A stretch of 64,000 nucleotides of DNA from Phytoseiulus persimilis (Eukaryota; Arthropoda; Arachnida; Mesostigmata; Phytoseiidae): positions 8,128,775 to 8,192,774 of the forward strand of contig CM075104.1 in NCBI GenBank assembly GCA_037576195.1, in the 5' to 3' direction. The stretch's first letter is position 1; every line of letters begins with the position of its first letter. A program made the translations under genes and the position numbers. Under the pieces are notes generated by a model. It did no database searches, was not told the DNA's origin, and worked only from the letters and a program-made list of their open reading frames with translations. Positions 38,708 to 50,800 of this stretch are shown here, piece after piece.

Positions 38708-38851
38708 TCATTCAGAAGTCGTCGAGAAGGTCGGTTGCGGCGGGAGTGGTTTCGGAATGTGGTGTTTCTTCTTGTGAGGAGAGAGCTTCCGACGGCAATG
38801 TGGCATTTGCGACGACCAGAGTCCGTTGTCCATGCAAGTTAGTTTGGGAGC
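38708..38851 (-). CDS. hig: hig-like gene, last coding exon
   Basis: Acceptor ttgcatcacAG, phase 0. It encodes the second half of sushi domain 5 (LTCMDNGLWSSQMPHC), then a basic tail rich in Lys, His and Pro, and a TGA. The C-x5-G-x-W-x4-P-x-C pattern identifies the end of a sushi module. Confidence 0.85.
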   Translation of the reverse strand, partial: APKLTCMDNGLWSSQMPHCRRKLSPHKKKHHIPKPLPPQPTFSTTSE

Positions 38852-41800
38852 CTGTGATGCAAGTCAAGACGGTCATTAGAGTCTCGTTAGAGTCTCGTGT
38901 TAGCCTCTCCCACTGGCGACGCGCGCAACGTGCGTTCGTGGGCGCGTACCCGGCATCGTTTCACGTGGATCCTCTAAGGGAACATTTTCGCGTGCGCCGA
39001 ACCGCGCCGCAAGTTCTCGCCAACGAGGCGCGGTATCGCCTCAAATTGCACTAATCATCGGCCGCGGAGTATCTGATTTCCTTTTTTCCCTCCCACTCAG
39101 CGAACCCAAACAACCTGAGCGAGTAACGAGAATGCCCCGTTCAGCTTACCTTCAACACCCGATAGCCTTGATTACAGTGAACTTGCACGCTTTCACCGAC
39201 GTCATAGTGGAACTTCCGGGGCAACAGACGGCCGTGCGAGGGTTTTCCCGGGAATTCGCAGGATGGCTTGCATCGCGGCGGTCCGCGCGACCACGTAGCA
39301 TTATGGAGACACATCGTCTGCAAAAGTGATTCCTCATCATGAGCGGGGGTGGTCAGAAAGCTCCAGAATGAACCCTGGTCGGCACCTGCCTTCCATTTCT
39401 CTTCTTCGCCCAAGAAACTACTTGGCTATATCTAGAGTCTGCGGGATGAAAAGGTAGTCGTTTGGACCCTCAGTGAAGGTCGGAAAGCGTCCCATCCCGC
39501 TGGATCCGGGCCGTTGTGAGAAATCGTATTCGGAACAACATGCTTTTCCGCAGTTGAATCGGGGATGACGTGGGAATATTGACTCCCGAAACGGGCGGTC
39601 CCGTAGCTTCGAATCATGCCCGGGACGATTCAAAAATGCCGCACTGGGCGCCAGCTGATTCACGAAGCCGCATCGAAGTTCAATAGGTAATCTGGCAAAT
39701 CGATAAAGATAGATTCCCGCACCAGCCACAAAATGTTCAGAGGTGGGTGAAACGCTTCTGGCTGCATGAACCAGCCCTGACAAGCCGTTCCATCCAGCTC
39801 GCAGAGGGAATATCGGCACATCGGAAACCACCGCGCCGCCTGCTCGCCTACCCATGGGCTATGGAACCACGGCGAATGATGACGACAACCACAACTACCG
39901 CCACGTCGGGGGTCTAAGGCGAGGCCGGCGAATGCAGTAGCATCAACTGCAACAGCAAACAAAGAGCCGGGGGCGCGCGGAGGATGATCCATCATTTGAG
40001 TGAAGGAGGCAACAAATAGGAGAGTCTGCCAACGGAGCCGGCAACCAGCGAACCAGGCTCCGAGCTCGCGAGGAGCGTTACAAACAACTCTGTTGAGGGA
40101 TGCTTTCCTTCAGCCGTCTTCTCGGTTTGTCGCAAAGTTGGAGGCAAGCGCTTTCTGTCTCCATTGTTCGAATGGCGTTTCGATTCGGGACAGGGCGAAA
40201 ACAAACAAGCTTTGAGGTCGGCCCATTGTGTTGGTGGCTGCCGGCGTCCACGCAGGTGTCCCGAGCGTTTTGCAACCGCCCCTGGAGCTGTCCCGCAGCC
40301 TCTGCAGCCGCTCGTGCAGCTGTTCTTGTAGTTAAAAAGTACGAGTCATTAGGATAGCACTGGTGCTCTTTCAACACTTCGAACAACAACAACTTTTGCC
40401 GGCAATTTGATAGCTGTGGGCTATGTAACAGTTGCGGCAGTGGAAGATGTGGCAAACGTGGTGTTGCTGATGGCTCAACGTTTTGAGCTGACTAACCGCC
40501 TGCCCGCCCGCCCGCCCGGCTGGCTCGCTCGCTCGCTAGTTGGTTGCTCTGTCTATCTCGTTACCTGGGAATGTCCAATGAGAACGTGTCCGGCGTTACA
40601 AATGTAAGTTACGATCTCCCCTGCGGGCAGAAATTTTCCCGAGTAGACCACCCGGCCGTTTGGAGGAGGCAATGGCGCTTCACAACGAACCACTGAAAAG
40701 AAAGAAGAGCATCAAACTCGGTCGAACGCGCGGGGACGCCGGCAGGGGGGCTGCGCGGCGGGACTCCGCTTCCTGACCGGAACCTGACGGGAAAACCTAA
40801 TTTGGATTGTCGAATGAATCCATAATTCCAGGCTGGAAGAAAAAGATTCAGCCGGAAACGTCGGGAGAGAAGTTCAACTGGGTCCGAGAGCCGTGGAAAA
40901 CGCTTCGAAACCTCTCGGACTGAGAGTTTGGGATTCACGGATGACTCGGGGTCCTTTCGAATGCGTGACTCGTCTCGGTTTTCGATTCGTCGTTTATCTC
41001 AGCCGTAACATCGCCAAATCTGAAGGCGACGCGACGCACCGAGCCTACGTCGCGACCTTCGTGCGCCGGCATCGACAACGGCCCGGGAGCATCCGTCGTT
41101 CGGCCTGAGTGTCCTGAATCGGAGCATAAAACATATTTGAGCCGCTTCCGGAGGAGGCATAAATCTCTCACTCTCCCAGTGTTCTCGTTTGTTCTGCTCC
41201 TTCCTCCTCGTTGACGCTGCCTGTTCAATCCATAACGTATTCCTAGCGGGATGTTGCCGCTCCCGAACGCCGCACCGCATTCGAATGAGGCCTCGTCGAC
41301 CCGAACACCGGGGGCGAGGCCGTCGTCGGACGGACGGACGGGACAGTTGTCTTCCCTCGGTTCCCACACGCATGCGGGCAAACACTTCATTCCGTGCTTT
41401 GTAGCTCCTGATCTGTGCCCACGCAGAGGGTCTTGTTGGGGGCTGAGGCGCGGACTCCGAACCCTTTCGAAAATGAGCGATCAAGCTCGACTATCTCCGA
41501 ATTGGTTCGAAAATACTTTGAATGGCACTGTCGCATGCAGAGCACGTCTGGGAATTTCGGTTTGAGCCGTCACGAGCCGATGACTGTCAACGACATCATC
41601 GAACGTTTGGAGGTTTGCAATCAGGCAAGCTTTGTAGTGCGGAGCGTGAGCGCCTCGGCATACCTTCACAGTTCGGCGGCATATCCGACCAGGTTTCATT
41701 ACGGAGGCACGTGATTGACTTGGCTCCCACGATCCTCTGTCCGCCGGGGCAACTGAAGCTTACTCGGGCTCCGAAGGTCCGTTCCTGAGAGCTCATCTCT

Positions 41801-44800
41801 ACGTAGTTTCCCGGCACGATTGGTGGACATAGAATTCCTGGAAGACGAATACAATCAGTGAATCAGCTCAGGTGCTCGCCGTGACCAGTCGGGGTAGTCG
41901 AGTCGCAAGTACAATTCTTTTCGGCGACATACTGGGGGAAGCGTTCTCCGGAATGACGTCGGTGGGAAGCCGACGACCTCGCCTCTCGGAAACCAGACAA
42001 AAGTGGGATGATAGACGCGAGAATGGAAGAAAGTGAGCGAAAGACTTTAATGGCCCTACGCCGCCCAGACTCCAAGTGTTCTCGTGACCCCATAGCGGGG
42101 AATAGCGCAGCAAAACAGAGAAGTCACATATTCGAGGCGAGGACAGATTTGGCACCGACGCATTAAAAGAACAAAGCCATTTGGTGCACTAGGAGCTCAC
42201 GGAATTCCGTCTTGTCGCCCGCATTGAAAAATGAGTTTCTCCCGTGAAACCCCCTATAGTCCTGCCGAGGTAAGCCGCAAAGTCTTGGCTTCCATTTCAG
42301 GTTCCTCATCTCATTCCGGAGGGATTCTACCTCATTATTTCGATCTCGCTCACCCTCCGAGTACTCGGGTGAAACAAATCGGACACTCCAGGGATCGAAC
42401 AAGCGAGATTTTATTTTCAATAGCGCTGCCAGGTCTCAGAGCCGAACCTGAACCCGGTTTAGGATCTCACGGAGGTACGGAGAAAGGGCCGGGCGGGGAA
42501 ACGCTGGTTCTAGGATGACACAGACTCCGAGTGGAGTCGGAGGAGAAGAAGTTTTTCCCAGAAGGGCTCGATACGATTCGCATACATCGAAGCATTTCTC
42601 GCGACAGGAGCTTTCGAGGCTAAATCAGGCTCGGAAAGGTACTGGAGGTGGAACCTCAATTCTTGGCGTGAGCTGCGTGCGATGCATAGGACGGTTGCTG
42701 TCCTCTCACCGGCGGAGGAACGCGTCGCTGCGCATCGTCCGACCGTATGAAACGTTTGGATCGATACGAATCACGCGTTTCAAGTGGATTACACGTGGGA
42801 ACGCATTTCTGCGAGTGGTTCGCTGAGGCCGACGGATGCGAGGTCGGCAGATGAATACGGGACGTCCCATTTACGAGAGCGACGTACATGCGAATACGGG
42901 GAGGACTGCAGCGGAGAAGTAATAAAACCCTCACGATAAAATAACCGTAAATTCGGAAAAGCAAGTTTGTCCCAAGTGCAGTTGCTGCCGGCCGTACGGG
43001 CGACACCGTCCGTGTCGGGTCATTAGTACCTAGACACTGACAGACGCCAGACACTAGAGGGAATCCAATCGAAAAGCAAGCAGATCAAGTTGAGGGAAAA
43101 ATCAGAGCGTGACTTTGCAACACGTATTAAACGAATCGAGAACACTCAGCAGCCTGGAACGTTCGAGTGCACACGCGGCCCGGCTGCGTAGAGACCCGAC
43201 TGAGATCCTACTGCCTAATCGTGAATCAAGATTAATACCGCCGTCCAGCTAATCGACTAGATAAGTAGGAGCTTAGATTGATGAGAATTCCGCGAAGGCA
43301 GCAGGGCTTTGAGTCACTCTTGCCATGGAGGCACTCCATCTTCGTACAGCTCGCCATTCCATCTTCGCAACAGGGCAAAATTCCAAATCGTTGATCAGAA
43401 ACACGGCATTGAAGAGCGCTTCACTCGATGCGTGAGTATCCATGGAGCGGGGAAGCTATCTGATATTTTGACCCACAAAGGATTTTGGCCGCTCATTTCT
43501 GCACCGCTCTCCACGGAGCAGGAGTGAGAACTTTCATGCCTCCCCACAACACTTGCTCGGAACTCATTAGAGAGCTACCCACGCAGTATTCATTATTCCG
43601 AGAACTCCCACGTCAAACGCGAGTGGACTTCGGAAAGCTCGTGTTTTTTAAAGGACCATGCGGCCGGAACAGAAAGTTTGTGGTGAGTTCAAAAACTCGG
43701 AAAGATCAGTTTCTTCCCTTCTGAAAGTCACGGGCGACATCCAAAATCCATTAACTTCCTATTCGCCAGCGGAATTCCCTCGTTGGAGAGCATAGCACGC
43801 TGAGAGGTCCTCATCAGGAGCAACAAGATGGCCATGAACCCATCGGACATTTCGTCGTTCCTTCTCCCGGAGGAGCAATGCTCATGGGATCGATTCCTGT
43901 GTGTTGGCTGGCTAACGGACTGGTGCAATTATGAGTGCTATGCGTTTCTGTAGAGTTTCCCGCTTGATCTCTCGCATCGCTTGTTGGACCGGATCTCAGA
44001 TGAGAGAGGAGACTCACTCGATGGCACAATCGACGCACGCATCAATCGTGTGATTTCTAATGGACACAGGCTCGACTCTCGGAGATCCTGGATGAATTCT
44101 TGAAACGAACCGAGCGCTACATCTCGATGCGTGATCATCGGTCCCTGCTCGGCGATCGCGACGTCAAAGTTATGGGAGAGGGAAATCAAGAAAGTTGATT
44201 GCCTCAAAAGTTTCTTCTGGCGGAGAGCGATCAAGCCCTCTGGAGCACCACTCAATTCCCAATGGTGACGACCGTCTTGTTGCAATGAATCCACGGATCA
44301 CAGCCGGCGGAATGCGGGAATTAAACTCCGAATCTTCGAGTATTTCCTTCCGAACTTGATCCCAAGCCTTGTGGCTCGTCCACAGGTGGACTCATCAGTC
44401 GTTGCCAACGTCTCCTTCCCCGAATCGAGTGCGGACCTCGATCGCCCTTCGGAGGAGCTGAATGAACGTGTTCGATCTTGGTCCCAAACGAGCAGAGAGG
44501 AATCTCAGACTGTCTCTAACATCACATATTCAACGTATGAACAGAGCACTACGATCCGGATTCTAGAACGGAAGTTTGGTGAAAAATGTGTAAACACCTA
44601 GAAATCGGAATGAGCTGAATAGCAGTTCGTGTCCTAACCCTCCCTTTGATTCGCGCTTTCGATCAGCTCTAAATCCACGCCAAGATTTTTCTTCGGTAGA
44701 AAATTCAGCTCCCTGAGGGAGCTAATCAACCAATCAATTATTGCTCATTCTGTACGAGAGGAGTCCGCCGTGACGGCCCTTGCGCCGAAAGCCTCTGGAG

Positions 44801-47800
44801 AGGACGAACATAGGTCAATGCGAGCGGAAGAGTATTGAAGAGTCGTTTTAACGCTTCTGGTTCCTCCTCGGAACTCTATCGCACGGAGCCTTCTGGAACT
44901 AAACGATTCGGATAACAGGTCTTCGAGCAGGAGTTGTGTGACGGAACAAATAAATGTTGGGCAGGTAACTCGAGCGACAATTGTGATTTAACTGTAATCC
45001 GTCGCTGATGGGCAGGTCCAAAGCGCGAATCACCGGATCCTCTGCCGTACGATGCGTCATCGCGGGAGACTGACGAGTTGAGAGGCTCAACAACCACCAT
45101 GGTAGATGCGGAGCATCAAACGGAGAAGGAACAGAGCCGACAAGGAGGCGGGATGAGCAAACATGGCACAAGCGGACAGCATCGACGACAGCAACAACAG
45201 TGATAATATGATATCCCTGTCGTCGGCAAGCACACGTGAGAACGTCCGACGACAAGCTAGGGAAACGAGAGGAGATTGCTAACGCATATGCAGATGCATA
45301 TCCGTGGTATGACATTGGTCATGAAGGGTGTCCACAACGAACAAGTTATCTTGTTTTCCCATTTCAAGCGTTCAAAAGAGCAGCTCTGAATCTGACCGTT
45401 TCCCCGAGCAGAAAACGGAACGCTGGCTCCGGGCGGGCTTTCAATTTATTAGAGCGATGCGATCAAATGATCCCATTAGGCTCACTGAAACTCCTTGAAC
45501 CCAAGCAGGGGAGAATGAGGCAGACATCTGAAGAATTGTTCGAACGACTCTTCCGGGGTCGATGAGAGAAGTTTGGAGCTCGCCGGAGAGCGAAGCGGGC
45601 GATCGTTGAAGAGCCGCAGATCGTTCGACTCTTCGACCGCGGTAGCTGTGTGTGAGCGCTACTTACGTTTGCATGAAGGAGCTCTGTCAGACCATTTTCC
45701 TGATGCCAGACAAACTATTTCTTCGGATCCAACCACCATATAGCCCTCCATACAGGCGAATTTTGCGCGAGAATGCAACCGGTTCTGATATTCAGATGTC
45801 ACTCTGTTATCGTCGTGCTCGCCTTCGATCTTACCACACGTAACCTCTGAAATACAAGAGGAGCACCGTTTATTTTCGTTTGCGGGATTTCGTGACTGGA
45901 ATATGCTCCAGGCGAGTATGTCGGTTAACTACTGTCGTGAGCTCCCTGATATCGTTCCGAGAGGGGCCTAACTATGGCGGAATGGATTTTCTCGTTCCAC
46001 CCATCGGTTTTCCTGAAAAGAGTTTCTGAACGGGAGCAACCCTCCAAATTTCAAGACAGACACGTCCTGAAGAGCTTTTTCACTTGCATGAATCAGGCCA
46101 TCCGTCATACATGGATTGAATCTCCCATTCCGTTGTAACCTGTACTTTCAAGCATTGCTCATATGAAAATGCGTTGATCCAATCGTGATTGATGGAATGC
46201 TTGATGAACAATGTTCTGAACTACGGGCTCCAGGGACTGCGCTACTGCTGCGCTCTTCGAAACTCTAAGCATATGGAGGCGCTATCCGCCAAGCTCTCGT
46301 GCATATCATCCCGTCAACATATGATGGGCAACGAACAGGTGAGATGATAATGAACAACCCTGGCAACAATTCCTCCCGGAAAAACATTTTTGTCCTGTTG
46401 CGGCTCGGTCCTACGAATGGGCTCACCGGAATGATGATTTCCGGAAGGAATTCGACTGTGAGCTTTTGGTGCTAACGAGCGCGAAACTCAGGAAGCTCTA
46501 GCTGTTTGCGTCACGAGTCACTCGCAGCCGAGCGAGGTCTATCCGACCTCATATCTGTGGGGCCGGAAAAACAATCATGGTGACCATAATAATGGAAGCC
46601 TATGAGCTTATCGAGACCGTTGGCAGGATTTGGCCGGAGGACCTTTCCAAATGAGCGAATTCGAGTGACCGAAAACGAGACCGTCGAAGGTTGCGAATGA
46701 ACGCGAAAGAAGCGTGGATAACCATGAGGGCCGCTGCTAATTATTCCAGGGGATTGATTGTGGAATATATTCTATGGATAGCTTCGCAAATACGCCGAAA
46801 TTCACGGATCATTGGGCCAGAAAATCATTGAGATGCGCATTCAGTGTTCATCAAAGTTCGTTCCGGGAAAGGGTGATGGTGAGGACCCACGGAACGTCAA
46901 TTTCAAGCCAGAAATTCCGGCTTTGTTCAGTGATGGTAACTCCAAAGCAGTAGCTTACAAAGGGTGGGGGGCGCACTGAGCGGCATTTTTCAGAGAGGCA
47001 GCATCCTCCAGGATGGGCTGAATAAGAACTAGAATGGCTTCCTGAGCGAAATTCCCCGATACCTCTCGAAATGTACCAATACCGGAAGATTGTAACAGAT
47101 AAGATCGGAAACACCACATCAGAACGGAACAATTGCGACTTTCCACTCCTGATAGTGATCCTGAGCGCGGTCGCTGATTTCATGGCCGCGGATCCGCATT
47201 TCGCATCCCGCCGCTGAGAAGCGAATCTGTTAAGGTCGTGGATGAGGCTTGGTCTGCGTGTTCGAGCGCTTTCGTAACATTCCCGTTCTGCAAGAACTTG
47301 CCCAGTCTCGATCTGTCCAGCCACCCCAACGCTAGAGAGAGGAAGCCGTGGTCCCTGAACCCCGTCGCAAATTCTGAGTAAGGACACGAATAAAATGATG
47401 CTGAAGTTTACGAGGACTCCCGGAGTAGGTTCAAGCACTATGATGGCCATTCATTACACGAGATTCTTTTCGATTTCGTGTAAGAGGCCTAACTCATCCT
47501 TCATGAATATCGATGTTCCGTGATGGCGCTCAGGAGAATCTCCGAGGCCCCCGAACAAACTGCCGTGGCCCCTTTTGAGCCAGAACGAATTTTCGTTCGA
47601 TGATGGAGGTCGGACTATCGCTGAAATCTGGCTCTCCGCAGCTGGGAGCAGACTCTCCGAATTGTCTCGTCGGCAAATCAACCCCGGTGGACGCTTTGTT
47701 TGACAGCTCCTGCTCATTTCTCCCAATATCAGAGCTCGGCAGGAGAAAACCATAGCGAATGACAAATATGAGGCTGCGAAACCGACTCTTGAGGCTTCAT

Positions 47801-50800
47801 CATTCCGAGCGTTGATTGCTTCCGAGCAATGGAATCTCTTGGCATCACAACCCTTCCGTCCCTGCCCTGTTGCAAGTAAGAGGCTTTCAAGCGGTTAGCT
47901 GCCCGCTGCCAGGGAGCGTCGGTTCTCGATGCCAGAGGCTATACGGAAAACGGAAATATTCCTGAACGGAACCGTCTCGGGAATCCATCAGCTTGGAACA
48001 CGAACCGTCGGCGTGACCTCCCAGCCAAGTCCTGTATGCGTTGTGCTCAAGGTCGTGTAGACGATCCTCACGTCAGATCTCTCACCTTTGACTTTAACGG
48101 TGATAGAGTTCTTTTTCTCACGTGGAGTGGTGCATGTGAACTCGCCAGAATCCTCGTCTCGGGCTCCGTACATCATGAGCTCATACCTGCGGAGAATTGA
48201 ATTATCATGTGGAAGACAGAGCTCGACTCGGATCTCCGACGAGTGGCATGGATGCATCGATCGATCGCATGCACCACGGTCGTTATTCATTGATTCGGGT
48301 TCGAGGGGGCGTGGGACGAGAATTCGTTGATATTGGCCGCCGGCGAATTCCTCCGACGGATCTCTTAGCATAATGACTGAAGGGTCGAACATCGGAAAGC
48401 GGAGAAGAAATCGGAGGCGAATCGTTTTCAGCCGCCAGCAGCAGCACCTCATGCTGCTGCCCTCTTTTCTCCAACGTCTTTGTCTTTCCTCCCTCGGGTT
48501 CGTCTCCTTCGATTCGGTCGTCTCCGCCGCGGTCCACGAGGACTCCGCTGGAGGAGCAGCAGAGTACTTATCCGCATAACAATGGATCAAAAGAATACAG
48601 ACGTAAGAGCCCGCAAACCACTTTGAACCGCCGACGTCGCTCAAAGAGCGGGACCCGGAAAAGGAATTCCCGTTTCCGTCCGAACGGAACGTCCTCCGTT
48701 CTCACGGTTGGGGGGACGCATGACTCGCAGCCAGTCCACGCCGACCGATTTTCTCCGATCCCATAACGAGTCCTGATTCCCGCATGCGCGCCTCGCTTCC
48801 CGTGGACTCCGCTCGGATCGTTCCGGGATGCATCTGTCGAGACTCGGGGCGGCGGGTCTGATTGAGCTGAGAATATGTTTTGATTCTTACAGCTCGCCAC
48901 GTTGGCTCGCCAGTGTTCATATCGGTGCGCCGGACGAAGGCCGGCTCACTCGAGAATCATTCGATTGGCGAACGATGTCAAGAGCGGGAATAAGATACCA
49001 GCGCCAGATAGAGGGAGGAGGAGGTGAGAGGGAAAGGAATGGAAAAAACGGTGGGACGTTACTCGTCAGGCTCGGCCAGGGATCGCGTCAAGTCAAGGAA
49101 GGCCCAACGTTCATTTTGTCTGAAAGCCATTCCTCGACCAGGCCAAGTGGGCGAAACTCGTTCGTTTTTTGTGCGCACATATCTCCTGGACGGGGAGGAA
49201 CTGGTGAGCAAAAGGCGGGACACGAATAGGCATGTCCCGCGGCGGCTCCCGTGTTCGAGCTTCTCTCCTGAGCCTGTCCCGCACGGAGGAACGTTTCAGA
49301 GATTGCGGGAATCCCCTCTGACCTTTACCGAGTCCGATGACCCGCCGACTGAAAGCTGAACAGGGGGAATGGTTCGGCGCTTTGAAAGGCGTTCCCTCCA
49401 CTGGCGAGTTTTAATTCCTGTCGGGCACCAGGCGGCCCTTGGGGGGAGCGAACGGAAGTTGGCGAGGACGCTCGACGACCGATCGTCAAGTCAGGAGGCC
49501 AAATGGCGGCAAGGCCGCCTGCGCCTCCTGAGATATTGAAATGCACTCGCTCCATGATTAATGGGCTTTTCGGTCGCGGCGATTCCTGCTCGGCGAAATG
49601 ATCGGGAGAGAGAGCTGGCGAGTCAACCAGCCAGCCGACAGAGTCGAGAAGAGTCATATTAGCCGAACCGAGGTTGAGATTCCCGGCCCTCTGACCCGAA
49701 TGGGAGTCCTCTGCGACGAAGCATCAGGCCGTTCGACTTTGCACGGCTACTCTGGAGACTCTTTGCTTGAGCTTCTTCCTCGCTGAGACGGAACGGCGAC
49801 GAACGAACTAATTAACGATTGAAACTTTGCGGATCACAATCTCGCGCACGGAGAGAGGGGGGAAGGCGAGGTGAAGCTGGAGACTGATTCTCTTCTATCC
49901 AACAATTGCATCAGGCTGATCTCGGAGCTCGCGGCCTCCTCCAAGGTTTTCGGTGGGAAAAAAATAATCTCCGAGGAACACCCCTACAATATACACTCGA
50001 TCGCGCCGGGCTCTTTTCCAAAGAATATGAACATCTCATGAAGCCAGCGACTGTGAAACGGAAAGAAGACGGAGGACAAGTACCACTAAAGTTTTCCTAG
50101 GTTTCGCCGCAGGCCCTAATCCTCGTCTGACCCCAGCTGTGAGCTCTTACCTCCACTCGTTATCTTTCAGCACCCATACGCGGCCGTACTCGCGCTCAGC
50201 TGTCCAAGACCAGGAGGGGTTCCCGACATGTCGCTCAAATAAGCAGTACAGATAAAGATTTGAACCCGGCGAGATGACGAGCTCTCCAGTCTCCGAGATC
50301 CCGAATTCACCTTTCTCGACGAGAAAGTCCAACGTCGGCGGATACTCCAACTGCTCCTCTGAAAACGAAATCGAAAAAAGAACCTTCGTATCGAACGTTG
50401 TCATTCGATTCTCGTCGAACGAGATGGAATTAAGGATTTGGAGATTTGTTTCTCAAATTCGAGACGGAGATTCGCGTTTCTTCCGCGCCGTGATATCAAT
50501 TCCCGGTTTGGGATTCATTTATATACGGTGAGAATATGGATTGCGATCGTGGGATGGTGAATACGCTTCCATATCATCTCGAACACTCGGCCTGTGCAAC
50601 GATGCTCCGCATCTGGGCGAAAATAAAGCTATCAAGGCCTTTTCGCCGCTGTTTCAGATTGAACTCCGATTTGCGCAGAACAGGGTTCCGCTCTCCTGGT
50701 AGGCCGATTGTTCGTGAGACCCATTCCATGGAGTGGAACGTGGGTTGGAGCAGGACGCCACATGTGAATCTGCACACCCAGCGCATACTGCGCTGCTCTT

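Noticed and set aside
47988-48644. 218-codon frame as a single protein
   Set aside because: Only the 101 bases at 48086-48186 are coding (the Ig-like exon). The rest is intron read-through on both sides of clear splice sites.
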